Part shown: positions 13,715-20,653 of the stretch, piece after piece | Layout of the letters: the number at the start of each line of letters is the position of its first letter | Numbering within the stretch: the stretch's first letter is position 1 | Source: Lentimicrobiaceae bacterium | GTDB lineage: Bacteria > Bacteroidota > Bacteroidia > Bacteroidales > JALOCA01 | Reading direction: 5' to 3' | Length of the DNA stretch: 20,701 nt | Assembly: GCA_023227965.1 (NCBI GenBank) | Contig: JALOCA010000048.1 | Location: forward strand, 1 to 20,701 | Made by a program: the position numbers and the translations under genes | Notes under the pieces: generated by a model | What the model was told of the DNA's origin: nothing | Seen by the model: the letters and a program-made list of their open reading frames with translations, nothing else | The model's database searches: none

Positions 13715-14779
13715 TTATTTTTTTTGAAGGTGATATATAAAGCGTGGAACGGAATCTCCTGCCTGATTTACTGAAGGAGATTTATATATGAGGTTGAAAT
13801 TTTTGCATAAAACATTAAGTAAAGCATGCTCAGAGGGATATTCGCAAAGGATATTATCAGCTCTTTTAGTGATAAAAGAATGTTCGGCAATGCCAAGCTC
13901 GAGGACAAGGATACCCTGATCGGTAAGCAGCTCGAGACATTTGTCAATGAATTGCTGTTGAGCAGCGACAAAGTAATGAATAATTGATGATGCCAGGATA
14001 ACGTCATAGGTGTCCTGGTTAAAATCGAGGATGTTGCCCTGGATAAAATTTATTTTTCCTGAATTATACAAGAAATGTTTAATGACAGCCGCATTTTTAA
14101 GGGCGACAGGCAATATATCCAGTCCGGTAACTCCGGAGGCTGTAAGAGACATATTGAAGCAATTGTAGCCGGAATTGCAACCGATATCAAGTACAATTTT
14201 GTTTTTGATGATATCTGATAAATTGAAAGCTGCATATTTCTGAGCGGATTTCTGGATGGGATTACCGATACCTATTTTTTCGAAATAATGGTAATTGATA
14301 TTCAGGGATTTTAATGTTTTGCCCCTGAAATATTGTTTGACCGGGATAACAATGTTTTTTTCGATATCGGCTTCATTGTCATTGATAAAGACAACATTAT
14401 CCACATGGCAGCAGTATTTCATAACTGAGATATCGCAGATTAAAAGGGCGTCAGCAAATTTTACTTTAATTGATTCTTTAAAGAATTTCAGGAGCCAGCC
14501 ATCGAAAACAATTTCAGTATCGGATGATATTATGAATTTATGTAATTCATTTTCGATGATAGCACCGAAATCGTTTTTTTCTGAATCAGAAAGTTTGGGC
14601 CATGTGTGCCAAATAGAAAATTTTCCGCGGTGATCTGTGCCTGTAAGATTATTATAATACTGAAGGAATAATTCATCAAGGGCAATAACCCTTAGATTGA
14701 ATTTGCCGGCAATGGTAGTTTTGCCGTTTTTGGGTTCGCCTGATAAGAAATAAACAGATTTATACTCAATAGTTTTCAA
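13715..14779 (-). CDS. P-loop kinase-like domain fused to a SAM methyltransferase (TTG start)
   Basis: This 354-aa fusion has two domains. Residues 1 to about 150 carry a P-loop (SGEPKNGKTTIAG, about 13-25) and a D-E-L motif (VIALDELFLQYYNN) like small-molecule or sugar kinases. Residues about 185-310 form a class I methyltransferase with VLDIGCNSGYNCFNM (SAM loop), GVTGLDI, IQGNILDF and YDVILASSIIHYF, the CmoB/mo5U-like type. No ATG precedes the P-loop. The start has to be TTG 14779, 11 nt past the spike stop, or a rarer codon. The A8 run between them is too late to fuse the two by frameshift. Co-transcribed with spike and the other methyltransferase, it may modify a sugar or nucleotide. Confidence 0.6.
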   Translation of the reverse strand: MKTIEYKSVYFLSGEPKNGKTTIAGKFNLRVIALDELFLQYYNNLTGTDHRGKFSIWHTWPKLSDSEKNDFGAIIENELHKFIISSDTEIVFDGWLLKFFKESIKVKFADALLICDISVMKYCCHVDNVVFINDNEADIEKNIVIPVKQYFRGKTLKSLNINYHYFEKIGIGNPIQKSAQKYAAFNLSDIIKNKIVLDIGCNSGYNCFNMSLTASGVTGLDILPVALKNAAVIKHFLYNSGKINFIQGNILDFNQDTYDVILASSIIHYFVAAQQQFIDKCLELLTDQGILVLELGIAEHSFITKRADNILCEYPSEHALLNVLCKNFNLIYKSPSVNQAGDSVPRFIYHLQKK

Positions 14780-14790
14780 ATTTGTTTTTT

Positions 14791-16128
14791 TTACAAGGCC
14801 GGTTTAGATTTAAAGAGCGACCAAACTTCAAAAGATCCTTGTGTCCAGTCCTGGGTATTTGCCCCGGACAGTGTGGAAATAATTGTGATATCTCTATTGT
14901 TCTGGCTTCTGTTGTTTGGTTTGCAGTTGACCACCGTATCGACAGTATTGCTGAGAGCACTCAGGTCGGTGTGTTCAATATGATTAATAGTTAATCCGGA
15001 ATATCCGTAAGCTACGGTTTCAAAGCGTTCTTTGATGACAAAGAATAAATCATCGAGGTAGGCACCTGCAGGTATAGCATCGGCAAAATTGACGGCAATG
15101 TACTGACTTGGTGAAGCGTTAAAGTCCTCAAAGTCGATATCTCCGATTTTCTTTTTGTAGGAAGAGGCCCCCATTGTTGTAATTGTACCGGTACCTCTTA
15201 TGTTTTCGACGAAAGAATTAAGCATCTCGAGGCTGGCGATGGGAAGGTCGAATGTAAGGTATTCCTGGTATGAATTTGTCATCAATAATTTAGTGTTGCC
15301 AACGAGTTGGATATCGGATGTTTCACCCCAGTTGTTGCAATCAATTATTGACATGTACTTTTCCAAAGGACTTTCGTTTATCATTGACAAATTGCTCCAG
15401 TAGGATTTTTGTAAAACAACTGAATCATTAATACCCTGAAGGTTCATTTGACAATTTAAAAGGAAACAAGAGTCGAAAGAACCCGACAAATTTGTAATAA
15501 GTGCAGCAAGTCCGTAAAAATAGCAATGCAAAAAGTCCCAAGGGCAAATGATCCGGTCGAAGTTGCCCCCTGTAAAAACGGATTCCCTTACAAACAGATA
15601 GCCGGTTTCACCTTCTTCAGCCGAAATATTGTTTATGATACAATTTGACAAAGATACCAGGGTGCCTTCAGTAATTGAAACATTATTAATGGTAGCGTTG
15701 AAAATGGTGTATAAAAGGAATTCAAGCTGATTGAATACAATTGTAGAAGAAAGGTTTTCAATAACAGTATTTAAGTTAGCAACAATCCTTATGTATTTGT
15801 TTGAAATTACAATATTACCGACGTTACCTGCAGGCAGGATTATTTGCCATGGGTTGCTTGCCGATGGGGATCCGTTGGCAATGATCCAGGCTAAAGCTTC
15901 TGTATAACTTTTGAAAATGCGTTGTGCACTTACGCTTGCACTAATATCGAGATTAACCCAGGCAGTATTCGACTCACGGATTGTTGCAATATCATCTGCA
16001 TTATTTGCTCGTTTTACAATGCCATTGCTTTTTTTAATAAAAAGTTCATCATTGTTTGTATAGAGCCAACAATATCCTGAAGGCGGTGTCGGTATTAATG
16101 AGCTTTCGCTGTTTTTTTCTCGTATCAT
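14791..16128 (-). CDS. Putative receptor-binding spike with beta-helix region
   Basis: This 445-aa protein has an N-terminal cap (TPPSGYCWLYTNNDELFIKKSNGIVKRAN) like phage fibre/baseplate attachment segments. Residues about 70-320 are a long Asn/Ser/Ile-rich repeat-like region (IISNKYIRIVANLNTVIENL, NATINNVSITEGTLVSLSNCIINNIS) typical of right-handed beta-helix spike or pectate-lyase-like folds. A beta-rich C-terminal domain (about 330-445) may trimerise or bind the receptor. One IRGTG motif sits at 310-314. It follows two tiny beta-type proteins in an operon and precedes the modifying enzymes. As the only spike-like gene it is likely the host-range determinant. Confidence 0.6.
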   Translation of the reverse strand: MIREKNSESSLIPTPPSGYCWLYTNNDELFIKKSNGIVKRANNADDIATIRESNTAWVNLDISASVSAQRIFKSYTEALAWIIANGSPSASNPWQIILPAGNVGNIVISNKYIRIVANLNTVIENLSSTIVFNQLEFLLYTIFNATINNVSITEGTLVSLSNCIINNISAEEGETGYLFVRESVFTGGNFDRIICPWDFLHCYFYGLAALITNLSGSFDSCFLLNCQMNLQGINDSVVLQKSYWSNLSMINESPLEKYMSIIDCNNWGETSDIQLVGNTKLLMTNSYQEYLTFDLPIASLEMLNSFVENIRGTGTITTMGASSYKKKIGDIDFEDFNASPSQYIAVNFADAIPAGAYLDDLFFVIKERFETVAYGYSGLTINHIEHTDLSALSNTVDTVVNCKPNNRSQNNRDITIISTLSGANTQDWTQGSFEVWSLFKSKPAL

Positions 16129-16129
16129 A

Positions 16130-16297
16130 TCAATTGATTATTAATTGTCCATTAATTATAAGAGGGGCATTAATTGAAATACTGGTCTCAACAATATATT
16201 GATAATTGACAGGTATAGTCAATGTACTGTTTATTACTGTATTTATTCCAGTATTTACACAACTCCCAATCTTTCCCTTTTTTACTTCTGATGCCAT
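16130..16297 (-). CDS. Tiny beta-rich virion protein (55 aa)
   Basis: This 55-aa frame has an ATG overlapping the preceding stop (TAATG) and ends 1 nt before the spike ATG. The last half (YQYIVETSISINAPLIINGQLIIN) is the alternating 'xxING-xLxI' pattern of short beta-helix rungs found in small phage fibre-associated proteins. It was missed by length-based calling. It is probably a spike-associated or chaperone-like component. Confidence 0.5.
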   Translation of the reverse strand: MASEVKKGKIGSCVNTGINTVINSTLTIPVNYQYIVETSISINAPLIINGQLIIN

Positions 16298-16545
16298 TAC
16301 TCAAATTTTATATCAAAATTGGTCTTTATGATATTTCCCGGGTGATTATTAAACTCAAGCGTTTCGTTTGGTTCAAGAAGAATATTGCTCAAAATGTAAA
16401 TATTACCTGCACTTTTATTTATAAACAATATGGATGTACAGTTGCTTGGTGTAACTGTACAATTTTCGCTGTAAACTTCAGATGAGTGTAATATCTCAAA
16501 CCTGTTATTTCTGAGCTCAGTAAATGTTTTAATTACTAATAACAT
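16297..16545 (-). CDS. Small beta-rich late protein (82 aa)
   Basis: This 82-aa protein has Asn-rich strands (VYSENCTVTPSNCTSILFINKSAGNIYILSNILLEPNETLEFNN) and two cysteines. The pattern of short beta strands with NETLEF suggests a small virion or fibre-linked domain. A GTG one codon upstream of ATG 16545 is ignored. Its stop overlaps the next start. Function is inferred from its place next to the spike. Confidence 0.45.
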   Translation of the reverse strand: MLLVIKTFTELRNNRFEILHSSEVYSENCTVTPSNCTSILFINKSAGNIYILSNILLEPNETLEFNNHPGNIIKTNFDIKFE

Positions 16546-16603
16546 CACAATAAACTTTTATAAATTAACCCGGCTACTAGACCGAATAAAATTGAATTCC
16601 GTA

Positions 16604-17047
16604 CTAAGTTTTTTTTTTATTATTGTCTGGTTCTTTTCCACTAAGCAACAATTGCAATCCTGCTCTTATTTCGCTTTCGCTTGGTTTTATGCCATTTTCT
16701 TTTCGGCTGATCGCCATAGCTATTTTTACCAGCTTCTCAGTATCATTAACGTTAATCGAACTGCTTCTTGAAATACCTGTCCATGAAACCACATCAGCAA
16801 TGTATTCTTCCGTATCGTTTTCAATATCCGGGGCCCAGGCACTTATTATTTTTTCAATGGTGTTTCTTTTATAATGCTCAATATATCTGCAGAGTAAATG
16901 AATTAATGCCCTGTATCCCCATTCTATTGAAATAAACTGACGGAATCTGGTATCACTGGATGGGACCTTTTCACCTTTATACGGTTCGCCTCCTTTAATG
17001 ATATTTCCAGGATTATTATTTCTTAAGCCTCTTGGTAAATTAGCCAT
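16604..17047 (-). CDS. P5-like virion-associated muralytic protein
   Basis: This 147-aa protein has the hallmark N-terminal RGLRNNNPGNI (residues 6-16) and FRQFISIEWGYRALIHLLCRYI. A helix with YKRNTIEKIISAWAPDIENDTEEYIADV follows, as in 'structural protein P5'/lysozyme-like proteins of phages with such RGxRNNNPGNI signatures. These are thought to be virion peptidoglycan hydrolases or lytic enzymes. A single catalytic Glu is not certain. The start chosen is ATG 17047, which overlaps the previous gene by 8 nt; a TTG 11 codons upstream is less likely. It is the only muralytic candidate in the window, so it may serve entry, exit or both. Confidence 0.65.
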   Translation of the reverse strand: MANLPRGLRNNNPGNIIKGGEPYKGEKVPSSDTRFRQFISIEWGYRALIHLLCRYIEHYKRNTIEKIISAWAPDIENDTEEYIADVVSWTGISRSSSINVNDTEKLVKIAMAISRKENGIKPSESEIRAGLQLLLSGKEPDNNKKKT

Positions 17048-17933
17048 TTTTTTCCTTTCTTCTTGTTTGACTGTCAACAAATTTTGTTATTAACCAAAAC
17101 CCACCAAGTGCAAAAGCTAACGGCTTTATAAATGAAAACATACCCGAAAATGTACCCTGTTCTTTACCAGAATTATAAGCATTATCAATTTGTTTTTCCA
17201 ACTCGTTTTTTACTTTTTCAGCTTCCGATGGAGACAATGTACTTAATGCTTTTTCAAGTTCATTACTGATCTTCAGATCTTTCTTGCTTTCATCGTAGCG
17301 TGGCCGAAATGCATAATATGCCCCTACAGCTGTAGCTGCTCCAATAGCAAATACTACAATAATAACCAACACAGGTATAATTCCAATACCGGTTAAACTT
17401 TCAACAATTTTTTTATACCCATTGATCAAATCAGTATATGCCTTCGGATATCCTGTTTTATAGCTTACCGCAAGGCCACTGTTAATTAAATATCCCTGCC
17501 TTGTACCAAGACTGTAACTCAAATACTTTAATACCTTTTTGTGTTTTGTTGTGTCAATATTATTCTTATCAAGAGCAATAATTATATTGGCACACCTCAC
17601 AAGTGTTTTAAAGATTTCAAGATCGTTTTTTAATATGGAGTTTACCAGCTGCTGGGCATTGTCTTGTGCTACTGTATTTTCTTTGCTTTCAATTAATTTT
17701 ACAACATCTTCCCTGACAAAACCTACATTAAGCCCGCTCTTTGGTTCCTGAAGATTAATTTCGTACCAAAGGCCATCGTTTTTATTTTCATAAAATCCAG
17801 ATGTACGCCCTGCAGTAACCTCTTGTGCGATAACAGCAATAACCTGACTGTCTGTACTTGCTTCTTTACGAATATTTACAGAGGTACCTTTCGGTTTAAC
17901 TATTTTGTTGGCTTTGCTTATGTGAAAATCCAT
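17040..17933 (-). CDS. Late protein with SH3b-like domain and transmembrane segments (297 aa)
   Basis: In this 297-aa protein residues about 10-82 resemble a bacterial SH3 domain (TSVNIRKEASTDSQVIAVI, LWYEINL, VGFVREDVV) that could bind peptidoglycan. A helical region follows (about 88-180). LTGIG (180-184) leads into a transmembrane helix (about 183-208, VLVIIVVFAIGAATAVGAYYAF). A charged coiled-coil segment (about 213-250) and a second hydrophobic stretch (about 266-286) precede a basic tail. It is probably a virion membrane or entry protein. Its neighbour is the muralytic protein, so the two may cooperate in penetration. Confidence 0.6.
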   Translation of the reverse strand: MDFHISKANKIVKPKGTSVNIRKEASTDSQVIAVIAQEVTAGRTSGFYENKNDGLWYEINLQEPKSGLNVGFVREDVVKLIESKENTVAQDNAQQLVNSILKNDLEIFKTLVRCANIIIALDKNNIDTTKHKKVLKYLSYSLGTRQGYLINSGLAVSYKTGYPKAYTDLINGYKKIVESLTGIGIIPVLVIIVVFAIGAATAVGAYYAFRPRYDESKKDLKISNELEKALSTLSPSEAEKVKNELEKQIDNAYNSGKEQGTFSGMFSFIKPLAFALGGFWLITKFVDSQTRRKEKNG

Positions 17934-17934
17934 T

Positions 17935-18642
17935 TTATTGCTGCATTAACATGTTTTTTGCCATAGTGTAAGTCCCTTTATTGGTCTTGGCTATTTGAAC
18001 AATTTTTTCAATCAGATCCGGCATTTCGTTGTCAAGGTCGTACCATTCTTTTAATGTTGTACTTAATGTCTCACTTTCAGTGTCAATTTCGCCTGTTCCT
18101 GATACACTTTCACTCGACTTTGCAAAACCAAGCCCTTCCATAAGTTCAGGTAAATACGGACTTAATCGTTTCATAATTTTTGTCTGAGCTGAGTTTACCT
18201 CTAATTCAAGCTCTTTTTTCTCGCTTTCAAGCAATACAATTTTTGCCCTTAACGTTTCAATTTCCTGGTCCTTTTTATAGTCATTTAAGGCCTTCGTTAT
18301 CTTATCTTCAATACTTTCATTTGATGGAATATTCCCTATCCCTGCCAGATAATTCTGAAGCGATTCCTTTTCCTGATTTTGTCCGGTCCCTTCTACATTG
18401 AAAAATGTTTTGCACCATTCTTTTTTTTGCCCTTCCGTTTGCCAGGCTTCAATAAAATACCTTCCCGGCAACAGTCGAGATAGTATTTTTTCAAAATACG
18501 ATAACGATCCGTCCATTGTCGGACTTTCACTTTCCGTTGGATAAGAGGTCAGCATATTGCCCTTTTCGTTCTGATACCTCAAACGCCAATATATTGCACC
18601 ATTATCGCGCAAAAAATCCGATACAAATGCCGACTTTATCAT
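17935..18642 (-). CDS. Late structural candidate with coiled coil and four xxGxG motifs (235 aa)
   Basis: This 235-aa soluble protein has a beta-type N-terminal region (about 1-83: IYWRLRYQNEKGNM ... RYFIEAWQTEGQKKEWCKTFF), a coiled coil (about 112-158, IETLRAKIVLLESEKKELELEV) and a helical C terminus. It carries four [ILMV]xGxG motifs (VEGTG 83-87, LAGIG 99-103, MEGLG 168-172, VSGTG 180-184), mostly at domain borders. That is unexpectedly dense and fits proteolytic processing. No family is recognised. It is probably a virion or scaffold-like protein. Confidence 0.55.
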   Translation of the reverse strand: MIKSAFVSDFLRDNGAIYWRLRYQNEKGNMLTSYPTESESPTMDGSLSYFEKILSRLLPGRYFIEAWQTEGQKKEWCKTFFNVEGTGQNQEKESLQNYLAGIGNIPSNESIEDKITKALNDYKKDQEIETLRAKIVLLESEKKELELEVNSAQTKIMKRLSPYLPELMEGLGFAKSSESVSGTGEIDTESETLSTTLKEWYDLDNEMPDLIEKIVQIAKTNKGTYTMAKNMLMQQ

Positions 18643-18645
18643 TTG

Positions 18646-19056
18646 TTATTCATTAAAGTAAAAAGTAAAGGGAACAGATTTACCAACATTTTCAAGCAAC
18701 GACGTTGTTTCGGAAAATTCAATATAGCTTTTCGCAAAATCAATTTCAACATCATTAAGAAGCAAACGCCGGCCATTATTCTCTGATGGTACCAGGGCAA
18801 TTAAAGGTATTCTGTTGATGGCTTCTTTTCCATTACTTACAAATGTGCAAAAACACTTTTTAACCAATGCTTCCGGTATTACCTCGTTAGCCTTTTCGGT
18901 ATATGTAATGTCAAGCACAAGCGAATCAATTACTTTTATCTTTTTTCCACGGAACAGATCATTCTCTCCGAAATAATGTCTTACCCTGGCACTTGTGATT
19001 TTTATTTCCAATGGTTCTACCCTGTTTATCGGGCTTTCACTGTTTTGTATGTTCAT
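18646..19056 (-). CDS. Late beta-rich protein, minor capsid candidate (136 aa)
   Basis: This 136-aa protein is mainly beta (LEIKITSARVRHYFGENDLFRGKKIKVIDSLVLDITY, RLLLNDVEIDFAKSYIEF), with length and pattern suited to a single jelly-roll or Ig-like minor capsid or vertex protein. There is no recognised family, signal peptide or membrane segment. It begins 79 nt past the putative major capsid gene, behind a terminator-like hairpin, so it may be expressed less. Confidence 0.5.
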   Translation of the reverse strand: MNIQNSESPINRVEPLEIKITSARVRHYFGENDLFRGKKIKVIDSLVLDITYTEKANEVIPEALVKKCFCTFVSNGKEAINRIPLIALVPSENNGRRLLLNDVEIDFAKSYIEFSETTSLLENVGKSVPFTFYFNE

Positions 19057-19078
19057 CGGTTATTCTTTTTTAGTGGTT

Positions 19079-19112
19079 AAAAAAGGGCTGCCACTATCAA
19101 GCAGCAGCCCTT
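19079..19112 (-). terminator. Terminator/attenuator hairpin just downstream of the putative major capsid gene
   Basis: AAGGGCTGC (19083-19091) pairs with GCAGCCCTT (19104-19112) across a 12-nt loop. On the minus strand six T follow. It sits 23 nt past the stop of the 285-aa gene and inside the late operon, which suggests partial termination that keeps the preceding gene the most abundant transcript. Confidence 0.7.
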
Positions 19113-19135
19113 CTCAAAATAAACAAAGCTACTTG

Positions 19136-19993
19136 TTACGATTTACGACCAGCTGAACCGGATTGCATCATTGGACGTCCAGAATTTATAGGACCTACAA
19201 ATGTAAGGTTGTTGGCCTGTTGGGGTGGCGGAGGTAAAAACTGAGCATTTACTGCAGCACCTTTAGCCAGATATCCATAAGGATGGAATACAATTTTGTG
19301 CGTAAAACCTGAAGTTACTGCCTGTATTTGTATCCCGTCGAAGGTCGGTATTTCAATAGTTGCGTTAATATCCATTGTACCATATAAATATAAAAGACTG
19401 CCAAGTTTGTAAGATGCTTCAACAATGGTATATTGTGATTTGTTTGAAGATGATGATTGTTGAGTTTGTGGTACTAATCTGAAATTCTGCATCGACATTT
19501 TTTCAACGTTTACAGTACTCCCGATTTTTAATGTAAACCAGCCGTTATATATGGCTTCCAGGTCGTCAGGATCAAATCCGGATACAGCAGGGAATACCTG
19601 TTTGTTGGGGTAGGTCTGAAGTACATCCTTGCCAATTTTTGCATTTGTCTGACAAAGCAAATATACTGCAATGTCCGATACTACAAATAAATCGTTACGA
19701 TCCAGTTTTACTTCAGTTATACTCTCGCCACCTATGGCCTTAAGGTTAAAATTATATCGCGATGCTGTATTCGTTAAGGTTTGTTCTACACGCAAATAGC
19801 TTGGTGAAGGTATGCCTCCGCTTAGTTCTTTTGCTTTTTGCATAACGGTCTTCCATATTTGTCTGTCGCGCATTGCTGCAGCGGCCATTCCTGCCGTTAC
19901 TATTCCGGTACTGTGATCGGCGAACACACTGGCCGATACTAATGTAATTGCTACGAGCATTAATAAAGCTCCGATTGTTTTAAGGGTTTTCAT
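19136..19993 (-). CDS. Putative major capsid protein with signal-peptide-like N terminus (285 aa)
   Basis: Residues 1-25 of this 285-aa protein look like a Sec signal peptide (MKTLKTIGALLMLVAITLVSASVFA, cut before Asp26). The body is beta-rich with segments I associate with capsid-like proteins of non-tailed Bacteroidetes viruses: LRVEQTLTNTASRYNFNL, LDRNDLFVVSDIAVYLL, VLQTYPNKQVF, DPDDLEAIYNGWFTLKIG, FRLVPQTQQ. An LSGG-I site at 57-61 separates the N-terminal part from this body. The hairpin just downstream implies highest expression. The major-capsid call rests on size, position, expression design and remembered pattern, not on a search. A secretion signal on a capsid protein would be unusual and may instead serve virion-membrane insertion. 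Confidence 0.55.
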   Translation of the reverse strand: MKTLKTIGALLMLVAITLVSASVFADHSTGIVTAGMAAAAMRDRQIWKTVMQKAKELSGGIPSPSYLRVEQTLTNTASRYNFNLKAIGGESITEVKLDRNDLFVVSDIAVYLLCQTNAKIGKDVLQTYPNKQVFPAVSGFDPDDLEAIYNGWFTLKIGSTVNVEKMSMQNFRLVPQTQQSSSSNKSQYTIVEASYKLGSLLYLYGTMDINATIEIPTFDGIQIQAVTSGFTHKIVFHPYGYLAKGAAVNAQFLPPPPQQANNLTFVGPINSGRPMMQSGSAGRKS

Positions 19994-20035
19994 GTTCTTT
20001 TTGTTTTTTTGTTATTACTATTTTTTTACCAATTT

Positions 20036-20443
20036 TTAATAGGTTTCGTTCGGATCATTGAGATCGCCAACTGCATTTTCAAGTATGCCACTCATTGATT
20101 CGTCGCTCTGCACATCAGCATCCATTACAAATCCTTCGTCTTCCAAATCAATGTCGCCTATAGCCTGATCAAGATTGCCAACACCTGATACCATGTCGGG
20201 CGCAATTTCTTCGACCAACTCAGATGCACCAACTGCGATCATACCGGCTCCCATGTCTTCTATAAACTTGCCTTTGACAAATTCAGGAAGTGCAGCACCT
20301 ACAACTATTTTTAATCCCCCTCTTAACTTGGGGTTCATACCTGAGAGGGGCTTATTTACAATTTTGCCCGCAACAGCCCCGGCTCCAACACTGGCTACTC
20401 TCATGCCTATTGCTTTAAAATCGAATTTCTTTTTTGTTGCCAT
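20036..20443 (-). CDS. Glycine-rich membrane-associated late protein (135 aa)
   Basis: The N-terminal two-thirds of this 135-aa protein are Gly/Ala-rich and hydrophobic (VASVGAGAVAGKIV, LKIVVGAALPEFV, GAGMIAVGASELV), probably helical membrane-associated segments. The C-terminal third is acidic (AIGDIDLEDEGFVMDADVQSDES). A VSGVG motif is at 85-89 and LRGG-L at 40-44. It resembles the N-terminal part of the 183-aa protein at 11058-11609. Located between the basic protein and the putative capsid gene, it is likely a virion membrane protein. No named family. Confidence 0.6.
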   Translation of the reverse strand: MATKKKFDFKAIGMRVASVGAGAVAGKIVNKPLSGMNPKLRGGLKIVVGAALPEFVKGKFIEDMGAGMIAVGASELVEEIAPDMVSGVGNLDQAIGDIDLEDEGFVMDADVQSDESMSGILENAVGDLNDPNETY

Positions 20444-20482
20444 GATTTTTTATTTTTAAATTTTTATTCTTTTTTTTGCATT

Positions 20483-20653
20483 TTAAAGCCCTGATATTCT
20501 CTTGCGAAGCTTATCTGCTTTGTCGTTCAATGCTTTTCTTTTCCTGTTTTCTTTGTCAATTTCTGACCTTTTCTTCAGGTAATTTTCCATAGTTGCCACT
20601 GATGCTTTTGCTTTGGGCTTCCTGGGGTATTTTAACATTTTAAGTTTTGCCAT
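20483..20653 (-). CDS. Small highly basic protein, possible DNA-condensing virion protein (56 aa)
   Basis: About 40% of the residues of this 56-aa protein are Lys/Arg (MAKLKMLKYPRKPKAK..., KKRSEIDKENRKRKALND). There is no hydrophobic segment. It is the complete copy of the gene cut at the left contig edge. In the circle it follows the transglutaminase-fold gene by about 35 nt. Its size and charge fit a nucleic-acid-binding core protein. Function is inferred from composition. Confidence 0.65.
   Translation of the reverse strand: MAKLKMLKYPRKPKAKASVATMENYLKKRSEIDKENRKRKALNDKADKLRKRISGL

Noticed and set aside
13715..14779. Packaging ATPase based on the P-loop
   Set aside because: The P-loop domain is short, kinase-like and fused to a methyltransferase, with no HerA/FtsK features such as a separate arginine-finger region.
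14779..14810. Programmed frameshift joining spike and kinase-methyltransferase
   Set aside because: The A8 run lies after the spike stop codon, so slippage there cannot bypass it. A TTG start is simpler.
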